Shown: positions 8,711-18,210, counted from the stretch's first letter. The stretch is DNA of 64,000 bases from Clostridium thermobutyricum (GCA_016842005.1 JAENYD010000003.1:116824-180823), one strand, 5' to 3'. The notes: generated from the letters alone by a model not told the origin. A program made the numbers and translations.

Positions 8711-10090
8711 ATGCGGAGCATTACTGCAAAGCAGATTGCAGAAGCAGTTGAAGGCAGTATAATACACGGAGCCCCTGAAACCGAAGTAAGGAATATTTCC
8801 ACCGATACCAGGAGCATGAAACCGGATAGCCTGTTCATACCCCTGCAGGGAGAAAGGTATGACGGGCACCGGTTCATACAGGAGGCGGCTGAAAAAGGGG
8901 CGAAGGTAATACTGGCGGACAGGGAGGGGGAATATTTTTTCCCGGGCACTGTGGTCCTGAGGGTTGATAATACCCTTGCCGCATTTCACAGGCTGGCTGC
9001 ATGGTACAGGGGTTTGTTTGACGTGGATTTCGTGGCTGTCACCGGCAGTACGGGAAAGACAACTACAAAAAACATGATAGCTGCAGTACTGGGAAAGAAG
9101 TTTTCTGTTTTGAAAACACCGGGGAATTTTAATAACCAGATAGGTTTACCCCTTACTATAATGAAACTGGAAGAGGGCCACGAGGTATCGGTTGTGGAAA
9201 TGGGTATGAGCGGTTTCGGTGAAATTGCGGGTCTCGTGGATATTGTCCGTCCCAGGGTATCGGTTATAACAAATATAGGCACGTCCCACATTGAACTGCT
9301 GGGCAGCCGCGAGAACATACTGAAAGCCAAGATGGAGATTTTTGACGGTATGGCGGCGAAAGGCCATGGTCTGGTAAATACCGACGACCCGCTGCTCAGG
9401 GAAGGGATAAAAACCCTTTGTATTCCAGTAACAACTTTTGGTACCGAGGATTGTGATTACAAAGCTGTTGATATCCAAACCGCCGGGGAAAATGGAATTG
9501 CATATACACTGCAGGCTGAAGGGGGACATTACAGGATACAAGTACCGCTGCCCGGCAGACATAATGTTTATAATTCTCTTGCAGCGGTGGCGGTAGGAAG
9601 AATCTTCGGAATGAGTTATGAGGAAATAGCAGAAGGCCTTAAAGGCATAAAGGAAGAGAAGATGAGGCTGAACATCTTTACATCACCGGAAGGGGTCAAA
9701 GTGATCAATGACACATATAATGCCAGTCCGGATTCAATGAAGGCTGCCCTTGAAGTGTTGAATGAAATCGCGGAAGGCAGAAAAATCGCTGTGCTGGGGG
9801 ATATGCTGGAAATGGGCGATTATACGGAAGAGGGTCACCGGCTGGTGGGGGCGTATGCGGCTCGCAATCGGGTTGATATACTGGTAACCGTGGGCAATAA
9901 CAGCGTCCATATTGGTCATGGCGCCCGGGATGAAGGTATGAAACGGGAATGCATCTATCACTTTCAGGACAAAGAAAAGGCGGGCCTGATGCTGGATAGG
10001 CTTGTGCAAAAAAATGACACGGTACTTTTCAAGGGATCCAGAGGGATGAAGATGGAAGAACTTGCCGGGAGAATACAAGAGAGGAGCTAA
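8711..10090 (+). CDS. murF: UDP-MurNAc-tripeptide--D-alanyl-D-alanine ligase
   Basis: MurF attaches D-Ala-D-Ala to UDP-MurNAc-tripeptide, completing the precursor. The protein (459 residues) has the N-terminal uridine-binding domain, the P-loop VTGSTGKTTTK near residue 112, NNQIGLPLT, and NDTYNASPDSM in the C-terminal region. A TTG at 8705 overlaps the murE stop, but the GGGAGG site at 8697-8702 is optimally placed for the ATG at 8711, so that start is used. mraY follows after 3 nt. Confidence 0.95.
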   Translation: MRSITAKQIAEAVEGSIIHGAPETEVRNISTDTRSMKPDSLFIPLQGERYDGHRFIQEAAEKGAKVILADREGEYFFPGTVVLRVDNTLAAFHRLAAWYRGLFDVDFVAVTGSTGKTTTKNMIAAVLGKKFSVLKTPGNFNNQIGLPLTIMKLEEGHEVSVVEMGMSGFGEIAGLVDIVRPRVSVITNIGTSHIELLGSRENILKAKMEIFDGMAAKGHGLVNTDDPLLREGIKTLCIPVTTFGTEDCDYKAVDIQTAGENGIAYTLQAEGGHYRIQVPLPGRHNVYNSLAAVAVGRIFGMSYEEIAEGLKGIKEEKMRLNIFTSPEGVKVINDTYNASPDSMKAALEVLNEIAEGRKIAVLGDMLEMGDYTEEGHRLVGAYAARNRVDILVTVGNNSVHIGHGARDEGMKRECIYHFQDKEKAGLMLDRLVQKNDTVLFKGSRGMKMEELAGRIQERS

Positions 10091-10093
10091 AAA

Positions 10094-11056
10094 ATGCAAC
10101 AGTACCAGCAGATAGTTTTTCCCGTCATTATTTCTTTTTTAATAGTTATTATTACTTCACCTATAATAATACCTATCCTAGAGAAACTAAAGATGGGACA
10201 GAGGGTAAGGAATGACGGTCCCAGAACCCATTTTAAAAAGTCAGGGACACCTACCATGGGCGGCATTATAATGGTCATAGCGATTTTTTTCACGGTTCTG
10301 CTGACTGCCCAGTGGGAGACCGAAATGATAGTAATCCTGGGCAGTATTCTGGGATTTGGCCTCATAGGTCTTGTGGATGATTTCATAAAAGTTGTTTTAC
10401 ACCGGTCACTGGGCCTGAAGGCTACTCAAAAGCTGATAGGTCAGTTTGTTCTTGCTGCCATTCTTGCCTTTTACGCCTACAATGCACCCGGTATCGGTTC
10501 AGCGGTCCTGGTTCCGTTCACTTCTGCTTTTTTGGATCTGGGAAAGGCATTTATTCCTTTTACGATGTTCTGGGTGGTTGGGCTGGTTAACAGCGTAAAT
10601 TTTACCGATGGGCTGGATGGCCTGGCAGCGGGGGTCACAATGATAATCATGGCTTTCTTCAGCCTGATTGCCCTGGCTGTGGGGCACAGGGAAGTGGCTA
10701 TTATATCGGCAGCGGTAACAGGGTCCTGCCTGGGGTTTCTGAGGTTTAATGCGCATCCCGCCCAGATTTTTATGGGGGACACGGGTTCGATGGCCATTGG
10801 GGGTGCCGTGGCTGCAGCGGCTTTAATTCTGAGATTGCCCCTGCTCCTCCCGATAATAGGGGGGATCTATGTAATAGAAATCCTGTCGGTTGTTATTCAG
10901 GTAATCAGTTTTAAGCTTACAGGGAGAAGGGTTTTTCTTATGAGTCCCCTCCATCACCATTATGAGATGAAGGGATGGGAGGAGACAAAGGTAGTGGTGG
11001 TTTTCTGGATAGTGACCATTATTCTGGTTTTAGCAGGGACTCTGGCGATTAGGTAA
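10094..11056 (+). CDS. mraY: Phospho-N-acetylmuramoyl-pentapeptide transferase
   Basis: MraY transfers phospho-MurNAc-pentapeptide to undecaprenyl phosphate, making lipid I in the membrane. The 320-residue polytopic protein shows the family motifs: THFKKSGTPTMGG near residue 40, the acidic LVDDFIKV near 95, NFTDGLDGLAAG near 165, FMGDTGSMA near 230 and the histidine motif LHHHYE near 283. The length is typical for Gram-positives. It is tightly packed in the operon between murF and murD. Confidence 0.97.
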   Translation: MQQYQQIVFPVIISFLIVIITSPIIIPILEKLKMGQRVRNDGPRTHFKKSGTPTMGGIIMVIAIFFTVLLTAQWETEMIVILGSILGFGLIGLVDDFIKVVLHRSLGLKATQKLIGQFVLAAILAFYAYNAPGIGSAVLVPFTSAFLDLGKAFIPFTMFWVVGLVNSVNFTDGLDGLAAGVTMIIMAFFSLIALAVGHREVAIISAAVTGSCLGFLRFNAHPAQIFMGDTGSMAIGGAVAAAALILRLPLLLPIIGGIYVIEILSVVIQVISFKLTGRRVFLMSPLHHHYEMKGWEETKVVVVFWIVTIILVLAGTLAIR

Positions 11057-11073
11057 GGAGGTATCTGATACCA

Positions 11074-12435
11074 ATGGAAGTGAAGGGGAAAAGGGTTCTG
11101 GTAATAGGCCTTGCGGTGAGCGGGATACCTACGGTGCAGGTGCTTAACAGTCTCGGAGCGAAGGTGCTTGTTAACGATATGAAGACAGAAGGTCAACTGG
11201 AGGAAGCTGTTGCCCGGTTGAACAGCACTGGCGTGGAAATGGCATTGGGGGGACATCCCGTTCAACTGGCAGAATGGCCGGACTTTGCAGTGATAAGTCC
11301 CGGGGTCCCCATGGATATACCACTGGTTGAGGGACTCAAGAGAAAAGGTAAAGAAGTTATAAGCGAGATTGAACTGGCATACCGTCTTACCAGGGCTCCA
11401 ATCGTAGCTATTACCGGGACCAACGGGAAAACCACAACTACCGCCCTTACCGGAAGGATATTTGAAAGGTCGGGGAGAGAGACACACGTTGTCGGTAATA
11501 TTGGAAAACCCATAATATCAGTGGCATTGACAGTAGAAGAAAAAGACGTGCTTGTGGCTGAGATCAGCAGCTTTCAACTGGAAGGAATGCGGGATTTTAA
11601 GCCGGCCATATCCGCCGTACTGAACCTCACCCCTGATCATCTCAACAGGCATAAAACCTTTGAAAAATATATTGAGGCAAAGGCGAGGATTTTTGAAAAT
11701 CAAGAGGAAGACGATTGCGTTGTATTGAACGGCGATGACAGAGAGACTTTAGGGCTTGCCTCCAAATGCAGGGCAGAGGTACTGTATTTCAGCCGGAGAA
11801 GACTGATGGATAAAGGGGCCTTTGTTGAGGGTGATTTCATCATTGTAAAAAGAGGAGATTACAGGGAAAAGGTATGTCCTGTAAGGGCCCTCAAGATACC
11901 GGGAGAACATAATGTGGAAAACGCCCTGGCTGCCACTGCCCTGGCATGGGGCATGGGAGTTCCGGCCGGGGTTATAGGTGAGGCTTTGAAGGCCTTTGAG
12001 GGAGTGGAGCACAGGCTTGAATATGTTGATACCATAAACGGAGTCAGATATATAAATGATTCCAAGGGTACCAATCCTGATGCTTCAATCAAGGCCATAA
12101 AAGCCATGGAGAGACCTGTCATTCTTATTGCCGGCGGCTATGAGAAGGGCAGTGATTTCGATGAACTGGTGGATAATTTCGGCGATAAGGTCAAAGGAGT
12201 GGTATTGCTGGGAGAAACCGCCCGGAAGATAAAAAATACCTGTCAAAACAAAGGATACAATAGTATATATATAGTGAAAGATATGGAAGAAGCGGTAAGC
12301 ACTTCGGCGAAAATTGCGGAGGATGGCGACTGTGTACTGCTGTCCCCGGCCTGTGCGAGCTGGGATATGTATGAAAATTTCGAGGAGAGAGGAAGAATAT
12401 TCAAAGAAGCAGTGGGTTGCTTGAGGAGGCAATAA
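11074..12435 (+). CDS. murD: UDP-MurNAc-L-alanine--D-glutamate ligase
   Basis: MurD adds D-glutamate to UDP-MurNAc-L-Ala. The 453-residue protein has an N-terminal Rossmann-like domain (VLVIGLAVSG), the P-loop ITGTNGKTTTT near residue 112, NLTPDHLNRH, and NDSKGTNPDA plus LLSPACASWDMYENFEERG near the C-terminus; all are family signatures. An AAGGAGG site lies 12 nt before the ATG. ftsW follows 3 nt after the stop. Confidence 0.96.
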   Translation: MEVKGKRVLVIGLAVSGIPTVQVLNSLGAKVLVNDMKTEGQLEEAVARLNSTGVEMALGGHPVQLAEWPDFAVISPGVPMDIPLVEGLKRKGKEVISEIELAYRLTRAPIVAITGTNGKTTTTALTGRIFERSGRETHVVGNIGKPIISVALTVEEKDVLVAEISSFQLEGMRDFKPAISAVLNLTPDHLNRHKTFEKYIEAKARIFENQEEDDCVVLNGDDRETLGLASKCRAEVLYFSRRRLMDKGAFVEGDFIIVKRGDYREKVCPVRALKIPGEHNVENALAATALAWGMGVPAGVIGEALKAFEGVEHRLEYVDTINGVRYINDSKGTNPDASIKAIKAMERPVILIAGGYEKGSDFDELVDNFGDKVKGVVLLGETARKIKNTCQNKGYNSIYIVKDMEEAVSTSAKIAEDGDCVLLSPACASWDMYENFEERGRIFKEAVGCLRRQ

Positions 12436-12438
12436 GAC

Positions 12439-13545
12439 ATGGAAAGAGGTAAAGCCGTGGATTTTACCTTGCTGGCTACAGTTATTCTGCTTGTAGTGAT
12501 AGGTATTATTATGGTGTTCAGCGCCAGTTCAGCCAGTGCCTATTTCAGGAGGGGAGACAGCTACTATTTCCTGAAGAAGCAGATGATGTGGGCGATCCTG
12601 GGGTTTGGAAGCATGTTCATACTTATGAACATTAACTATCACATATATAACAGGCTGGCAAGGGTTATACTTGCGGGAGGAATAGTTTTTCTTCTGACAG
12701 TATTCATCCCCGGCCTGGGGGTGACCGTAAACGGTGCCACCAGGTGGATTGGCGTAGGGGATTTTACGATACAGCCCTCAGAACTGGCCAAACTGGCAGT
12801 GATCATTTTTGCAGCCAGCAGCCTGAGCAGGAAAAAAGAAAAAGTCAGACAGTTTACAACAGGCGTGTTGCCATATCTGCTGGTGGCAGGACTTGTATTC
12901 GGGTTGATAATGCTGGAACCGGACTTCAGTACCGGTGTTGTTATACTTGCCATCGTTATTGTAATGATTTTTGTTGCGGGGGCGAACATTGGGCACCTGA
13001 TCGGTCTCACGCTACCCGGCGTGATAATGCTTGGACTGCTCATAGCTGGGAAAGAATACCGCTTGAAGAGGTGGACTTCATTCCTTCACCCTTTTGAAGA
13101 TCCCCAGGGAAGCGGTTATCAGATAATTCAGTCCCTGTATGCCCTGGGGTCGGGCGGGCTTTTTGGCCTGGGTCTGGGGAGAAGCAGGCAAAAGTTCTTT
13201 TATATACCCCTGCCGCAGAATGATTTCATCTTTTCAATCATAGGGGAAGAGCTGGGTTTTATCGGGACATTTACAATAATTCTGCTTTTCATACTGCTTA
13301 TATGGCGGGGAATACGTATTGCCATCCATGCCCCCGACCTGTTTGGGAGTTTGCTTGCAACAGGGCTGATAGCCATGATAGCAATACAGGTAATAATGAA
13401 TGTGGCAGTTGTTACTTCATCCATGCCTGTAACCGGCATACCTCTGCCTTTCATAAGCTGCGGCGGCTCATCCCTGTTGTTTTCACTGGCAGGTATAGGT
13501 ATTATCCTGAACATATCCAGACATACATCCCTGAACTGGAGTTGA
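12439..13545 (+). CDS. ftsW: SEDS-family peptidoglycan glycosyltransferase FtsW/SpoVE
   Basis: A SEDS polymerase (368 residues, about ten membrane segments) that extends glycan strands from lipid II together with a class B PBP. Visible signatures are MVFSASSASA near the N-terminus, QPSELAKLA near residue 113, LEPDFST near 155, and GIPLPFISCGGSSLL near the C-terminus. Its gene lies in the position of spoVE/ftsW between murD and murG, with the SpoVD-type PBP upstream as the likely partner. Whether it acts in division, cortex synthesis or both cannot be read from sequence. Confidence 0.92.
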   Translation: MERGKAVDFTLLATVILLVVIGIIMVFSASSASAYFRRGDSYYFLKKQMMWAILGFGSMFILMNINYHIYNRLARVILAGGIVFLLTVFIPGLGVTVNGATRWIGVGDFTIQPSELAKLAVIIFAASSLSRKKEKVRQFTTGVLPYLLVAGLVFGLIMLEPDFSTGVVILAIVIVMIFVAGANIGHLIGLTLPGVIMLGLLIAGKEYRLKRWTSFLHPFEDPQGSGYQIIQSLYALGSGGLFGLGLGRSRQKFFYIPLPQNDFIFSIIGEELGFIGTFTIILLFILLIWRGIRIAIHAPDLFGSLLATGLIAMIAIQVIMNVAVVTSSMPVTGIPLPFISCGGSSLLFSLAGIGIILNISRHTSLNWS

Positions 13546-13549
13546 TAAA

Positions 13550-14662
13550 ATGAAAGTAATCATCAGCGGCGGAGGAACAGGGGGACATATTTATCCTGCC
13601 ATATCCATAGCCAAAACCATACTTGACCGGGAGAGAAACGCAGAAATCCTCTATGTGGGTACGGGAAAAGGACTGGAAAGCTATCTGGTACCCAGAGAAG
13701 GTCTTAAATTCGCCTCAATAAGGGTTAAGGGTTTCCGGCGAAAGCTGTCCCTGGACACGGTGAAGACAGTGATTGAACTGTGCAGGGGAATGATGGATGC
13801 GGATAAAATAGTCAGACAATTCAAGCCGGACATTGTAATCGGCACCGGAGGATATGTGGCGGGACCGGTTCTGATGACAGCTGCCTTAAGGGGAATTCCC
13901 ACCCTTATTCACGAACAGAATGTACTGCCCGGAATAACCAACAGGATGCTGGCCCGCTTTGTGGATAAGGTGGCGGTTAGTTTCAGTGAAGCCCTGAAGT
14001 ATATTCATGACGACAGAAAAGCAGTTGTGACCGGTAATCCTGTGCGGAAAGAGATATTAGAAAAAGACCGGGAAACTTCGACCAGGGTACTGGGGTTTGA
14101 CGGGAAAAAACCTCTGGTGGTTGTATTCGGAGGCAGCAAAGGTTCTGCCAGGATAAACAGGGCAATGGCTAATGTGATATCTCGTTTGTATCTGACAAAG
14201 AAGTTTCAGTTGCTTCACGTGACAGGCAGTGACCATTACCATACATTTATGAACCAACTGAAGGACAGGGGAATAGATTTAAGACAAGACGCAGAGATTA
14301 AGATTATGGAGTATCTGCATAAAATGCCTGAGGCCCTGGCAGCAGCAGACCTGATTGTTACCAGTGCCGGCGCCATCACCCTTTCAGAGATTACTGCCGT
14401 GGGAGTGCCGGCGATTTTGATACCGAAATCCTATGCAACAGATAACCACCAGGAATACAATGCAAGGGCCCTGGAGAAAAAAGGGGCAGCAGTGGTAATA
14501 CTGGAAAGGGAACTGGAAGGGAACAGCCTTTACAGCCGGATAGACAAACTGGTCGGAGATGAAAAGATGTTGACGACGATGAGGAAGGCCAGCCGGCAGA
14601 TGGGAACGGCGGATGCGGCCGACAGGATATATGAAATGATTGAACAACTGGTACAAAAGTAA
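13550..14662 (+). CDS. murG: UDP-GlcNAc:lipid I N-acetylglucosaminyltransferase
   Basis: MurG converts lipid I to lipid II on the inner membrane face. The 370-residue GT-B protein starts with the glycine-rich SGGGTGGHIYPA, then shows GTGGYVAGPVL near residue 100, HEQN, the inter-domain GGSKGSARIN near 192, and the sugar-nucleotide site TSAGAITLSE near 272 with DNHQEYNA following. It starts 4 nt after ftsW, with GGAG inside the end of ftsW serving as ribosome site. Confidence 0.96.
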   Translation: MKVIISGGGTGGHIYPAISIAKTILDRERNAEILYVGTGKGLESYLVPREGLKFASIRVKGFRRKLSLDTVKTVIELCRGMMDADKIVRQFKPDIVIGTGGYVAGPVLMTAALRGIPTLIHEQNVLPGITNRMLARFVDKVAVSFSEALKYIHDDRKAVVTGNPVRKEILEKDRETSTRVLGFDGKKPLVVVFGGSKGSARINRAMANVISRLYLTKKFQLLHVTGSDHYHTFMNQLKDRGIDLRQDAEIKIMEYLHKMPEALAAADLIVTSAGAITLSEITAVGVPAILIPKSYATDNHQEYNARALEKKGAAVVILERELEGNSLYSRIDKLVGDEKMLTTMRKASRQMGTADAADRIYEMIEQLVQK

Positions 14663-14678
14663 CATTCCACCGGAATTT

Positions 14679-14727
14679 GCATAGAATGAATGTATATTGT
14701 GTTTTATACATAAGCATAATTCTATGC
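14679..14727 (+). promoter_or_regulatory. Two-tier inverted repeat in the murA leader
   Basis: GCATAGAAT (14679-14687) and ATTCTATGC (14719-14727) form a perfect outer stem, and TGTATA (14691-14696) with TATACA (14705-14710) forms an inner one. The element ends 9 nt before the GGAGG of murA. It has no T-tract, so it is not a normal terminator. It could be an operator or a leader structure controlling murA translation. Confidence 0.5.
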
Positions 14728-14753
14728 AGAGATCCCGGAGGTGGAATTGGTAT

Positions 14754-16001
14754 ATGAGTATTTACAGGGTTGTTGGGGGAAACAAACTGGAAGGGGAATT
14801 GAAAGTAGAAGGTTCCAAAAACGCTGTTCTCCCGATACTGGCCGCAACCGTTCTTAATGAAGGGATAAGCATAATTGAAAATGTTCCTGCATTAAAAGAT
14901 GTTGCAACAATGCTTCAAATTCTGAAAGAATTGGGCTGCAGCGTTGAATACCGGGATAATACGGTGCAGGTTGATGCAACCTGTATTTCTTCCAGTGAAA
15001 TTCCCGAAACGCTGGTACGGCAGATGAGGTCATCAATAGTACTGCTGGGCTCACTTCTGGGCAGAACCGGAAAAGTGATATCAACTTATCCCGGGGGCTG
15101 TGCCATCGGGGTGCGTCCTATTGACCTTCACTTAAAAGGACTGAAAATGCTGGGGGCAAATATTGAGCTGATGGGGCATATAGTATGTGAAAGCAGCGAA
15201 CTGAAAGGTGCCGAAATACAGCTTGACTATCCCAGTGTCGGGGCCACCGAAAACATTATGCTGGCAGCAGTTAAGGCCAGGGGGACGACCATTATACGGA
15301 ATGCCGCCCGGGAGCCGGAAATCGGCGATTTGCAGGAATTCCTCAATTCAATGGGAGCAAAGGTGTGGGGTGCCGGCGGTCAAATTATCAGGATTGAAGG
15401 TGTGGATAAACTTCATAATACCAGCCACAGGGTAATACCCGACAGGATTATTGCGGGCACCTATATGGCGGCTGCTGCAGCTACAGGCGGCAGACTTAAA
15501 CTTAACGATATAATCATTGATCATTTGCATCCTGTAGTGGACAAATTGAAGGAAGCGGGATGTGTTTTCGAAATCCGGGGAGATACCCTGAAGATGACTG
15601 CTCCCAAAAGACTGATGGCTGTAGATACGGTTAGAACCCTGCCTTATCCCGGTTTTCCCACTGACATGCAGGCTCAGTTTATGGCACTGATGTGCTGTGC
15701 AAGGGGAACCAGCATTTTTATCGAAAATATCTTTGAGAACAGATACAGGCATGTGGACCAGCTTGTAAAAATGGGTGCGGATATAAAGGTGGACGGGAGA
15801 ACTGCAGTCATAAGAGGAGTAAAGGAACTGAGAGGGACTTTGGTGAATGCAGAGGATTTAAGGGGAGGTGCTTCCCTGGTAATAGCAGGACTGGCCGCTA
15901 AAGGCACTACTCTGGTGGAAGGTGTAGAGCATATAGACAGGGGATACCAGGATTTCGGTTCGCAGCTTAACAGACTGGGAGCTGATATTCAAAAACTATA
16001 G
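14754..16001 (+). CDS. murA: UDP-N-acetylglucosamine 1-carboxyvinyltransferase
   Basis: MurA performs the first committed step of peptidoglycan synthesis, adding enolpyruvate to UDP-GlcNAc. The product is 415 residues and shows the EPSP-synthase-like fold with GGNKLEGELKVEGSKNA at the N-terminus. The loop PGGCAIGVRPIDLHLKGL carries the catalytic, fosfomycin-reactive cysteine of PGGCAIG (about 115). FPTDMQAQFMAL lies near 305. The ATG at 14754 gives the canonical MSIYRVVGG start; an upstream in-frame start would begin inside the inverted repeat. Its position after murG, where murC/murB or murB often sit, is noteworthy. Confidence 0.93.
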   Translation: MSIYRVVGGNKLEGELKVEGSKNAVLPILAATVLNEGISIIENVPALKDVATMLQILKELGCSVEYRDNTVQVDATCISSSEIPETLVRQMRSSIVLLGSLLGRTGKVISTYPGGCAIGVRPIDLHLKGLKMLGANIELMGHIVCESSELKGAEIQLDYPSVGATENIMLAAVKARGTTIIRNAAREPEIGDLQEFLNSMGAKVWGAGGQIIRIEGVDKLHNTSHRVIPDRIIAGTYMAAAAATGGRLKLNDIIIDHLHPVVDKLKEAGCVFEIRGDTLKMTAPKRLMAVDTVRTLPYPGFPTDMQAQFMALMCCARGTSIFIENIFENRYRHVDQLVKMGADIKVDGRTAVIRGVKELRGTLVNAEDLRGGASLVIAGLAAKGTTLVEGVEHIDRGYQDFGSQLNRLGADIQKL

Positions 16002-16013
16002 CGGGGTGATCAC

Positions 16014-16751
16014 ATGGGTAGAGGTTACGGCAGACGCAGGAAGAAAGGCATTGTTTTCTTGCTTATGTTACTCAGCATCGCTTTGTTTTCGCTTATTATG
16101 GCCGGGACAGGCTGTTTTGACATTAAGGAAATCGTTGTTGAAGGTAATACTTTTGTAGACCGGGACAGGATTATTGATATTTCCGGATTGAACGTGGGAA
16201 CCAATATATTTACAGTGAGGACAGGCGAACTGGAGAAAGACCTCGAAGCATACCCATATATATTACAGGCCCAAATGGAAAGGGATTTGCCCGGAAAGGT
16301 TATAATACACGTTAAGGAAAGGGACCTGGCAGGGTATATTCCTTTTATGGGAAGCTATCTGCTCCTGGATACCGAAGGAAGAGTGGTCAGCGCAACAAAT
16401 GACATGCCTGTTAAGGTCATACCGGTTTTCGAGGGAATAGTAGTCAATGATTTTAAGGTGGAAGAAGTTTTGCACATTGAAAACCCTGAGATTTTTGATA
16501 AAATGGTATATATTTCGGATAGTGTTGTTAAACATTTATCAGATTACGCACCTATTGAAGTGAATGTCCAGGACCTTGAAGACATTACCCTTGATTTGGA
16601 CAACCGGTTTCTGCTCAAGATAGGAAATCTTGACAATTTGGGCTATAAGCTTGAGTATGGGGATACCATCCTGAAAGACCTGTTCAATAAGGGGATTTCG
16701 GGGGAACTGGATCTGAACAACGGGGAAAAGGCTTTTTTCAGGCCCTGGTAA
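16014..16751 (+). CDS. ftsQ: Cell division protein FtsQ/DivIB
   Basis: A bitopic divisome protein (245 residues). It has a basic cytoplasmic tail, one membrane helix (about residues 12-32), then a POTRA domain beginning FDIKEIVVEGNTFVDRDRI, followed by the FtsQ beta domain (YLLLDTEGRVVS and KLEYGDTILKDL). It bridges FtsL/DivIC and the PBP/FtsW pair. A GGGGTGATC ribosome site is 12 nt after murA. Assignment rests on architecture, position and POTRA sequence. Confidence 0.88.
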   Translation: MGRGYGRRRKKGIVFLLMLLSIALFSLIMAGTGCFDIKEIVVEGNTFVDRDRIIDISGLNVGTNIFTVRTGELEKDLEAYPYILQAQMERDLPGKVIIHVKERDLAGYIPFMGSYLLLDTEGRVVSATNDMPVKVIPVFEGIVVNDFKVEEVLHIENPEIFDKMVYISDSVVKHLSDYAPIEVNVQDLEDITLDLDNRFLLKIGNLDNLGYKLEYGDTILKDLFNKGISGELDLNNGEKAFFRPW

Positions 16752-16768
16752 TTTAGGGAGGATATTGG

Positions 16769-17473
16769 ATGAAATCTTTTAAGAACCAGCTTGTAATCGG
16801 GATAGTGTTTCTTGTGCTGGGACTAATGCTCACACTGCAGTTCAAAAACATTCAGAATTATGGGGGTATATTGTCGGTACAGAGAGCCCAGGAACTGGCC
16901 AGTGAACTCAAAGATGCCAAAAACCAGAGGGAAGCGCTGCAACAGCAGGTACGGGAATATGAGAACAGGCTCCGGCAGTATGAGGAATCGGCAGCCAGGG
17001 TAAGCAGCGTGGCCGAAGACATGAAAAAGGACCTGGAAAAGGCAAGGCTGCTAGCCGGATTAACCGATGTGGAAGGACCGGGAATTGTGGTTACCCTGTC
17101 GGAAGCCCAGCCCAATCAGGAGTTTAATGTATTCTATATACATTACGACAAGCTTTTAAGGGTATTGAACGAGCTCAATGCCGCCGGCGTTGAAGCTGTT
17201 TCCATTAATGAGCAGAGGGTTGTGGCAACCACCGAAATCAGACTGGCAGGTTCCCATATCAATATTAACTATCAGAGATTTGCTCCCCCTTTTGTATTTA
17301 AGGCCATTGGAAATCCTGAAACCCTGGAATCCGCTTTGAGATTAAAGGGAGGAATTGTCGAGGAACTTGAATATTACGGTATCCTGGTCAATATTAAGAA
17401 GGAACAGAACATATTAATCCCCAGGTACAGCAAAGTGCTTGAGTTCAAATACGCCAAACCTGCAAACAAATAG
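16769..17473 (+). CDS. DUF881 family membrane protein (first copy, YlxW-like)
   Basis: The 234-residue protein has an N-terminal membrane helix (about 7-24), a coiled coil with many Glu/Gln residues (about 32-85), and a C-terminal DUF881 domain. The domain contains GLTDVEGPGIVVTLSEA, LNAAGVEAVSINEQRV and FAPPFVFKAIGNP. In Bacillus, ylxW and ylxX occupy the same place between divIB and sbp. The biochemical function is unknown; topology suggests an extracellular domain. The second copy follows 11 nt later and shares the same core motifs. Confidence 0.85.
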   Translation: MKSFKNQLVIGIVFLVLGLMLTLQFKNIQNYGGILSVQRAQELASELKDAKNQREALQQQVREYENRLRQYEESAARVSSVAEDMKKDLEKARLLAGLTDVEGPGIVVTLSEAQPNQEFNVFYIHYDKLLRVLNELNAAGVEAVSINEQRVVATTEIRLAGSHININYQRFAPPFVFKAIGNPETLESALRLKGGIVEELEYYGILVNIKKEQNILIPRYSKVLEFKYAKPANK

Positions 17474-17484
17474 GGGGATTGGCA

Positions 17485-18210
17485 ATGAACAAAATTTTTG
17501 GTAAATTTTTTATATTGATTGCTGCGTTTGCACTGGGGTTTACCTTTACCGTTCAGGTCAAGAATGATATTCTGGGGATTGAGTTTATTACCCCTCAGAC
17601 TGTTATCCAGCTGGAGAACGAACTGCACAACTATAACATGGAAATCGAGAGCACGGTCAGGCATTTGAGAACCCTTCGGGACAAACTTGCCGAATATCGC
17701 GAGGCCATGAACAAGCAGGGAAATGTTAATGAAATAATGGAAAAGCAGCTTCTGAATACCAGAGCGCTGGCCGGCCTGGTGGACCTTGAGGGGCCGGGCA
17801 TAGAAATAGTATTGAACGACAGCAAGCTGGAACCGGTACATGGTAATGACCCCAACCTCCTTCTGGTGCATGATGAAGACCTTCTGACGGTAGTATCCGA
17901 ATTGAAAGCAGCGGGAGCAGAGGCCGTTTCCATCAATGACCAGAGAATATTGTTCAATTCCGAGATAAGGTGCGGAGGACCCACCATTATTGTCAACAGC
18001 GTGCGATTTGCGCCTCCCTATGTTATCAGAGCCATAGGCGACCCGGCTGTGTTGTTCGGCTATTTAAAAGGACCGGAAAGGGGTTATCTGGATATTTTGG
18101 AATACTACGGGCTGCAGGTTGATATCCAAAAAAAAGACCGGATCATAATACCCGCATTCAAAGATGAAATCCATTTGAAGTATGTCAAAACTTATAAAGA
18201 AGGTGAATAA
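17485..18210 (+). CDS. DUF881 family membrane protein (second copy, YlxX-like)
   Basis: The 241-residue protein has the same plan as its neighbour: membrane helix (about 8-25), coiled coil (about 38-85), and DUF881 core with GLVDLEGPGIEIVLNDS, LKAAGAEAVSINDQR and FAPPYVIRAIGDP. The tandem arrangement indicates an old duplication. The ATG at 17485 is preferred over a TTG at 17479 because AGGGGG (17472-17477) is 7 nt from the ATG. Function unknown; association with division genes is conserved across Bacillota. Confidence 0.85.
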   Translation: MNKIFGKFFILIAAFALGFTFTVQVKNDILGIEFITPQTVIQLENELHNYNMEIESTVRHLRTLRDKLAEYREAMNKQGNVNEIMEKQLLNTRALAGLVDLEGPGIEIVLNDSKLEPVHGNDPNLLLVHDEDLLTVVSELKAAGAEAVSINDQRILFNSEIRCGGPTIIVNSVRFAPPYVIRAIGDPAVLFGYLKGPERGYLDILEYYGLQVDIQKKDRIIIPAFKDEIHLKYVKTYKEGE

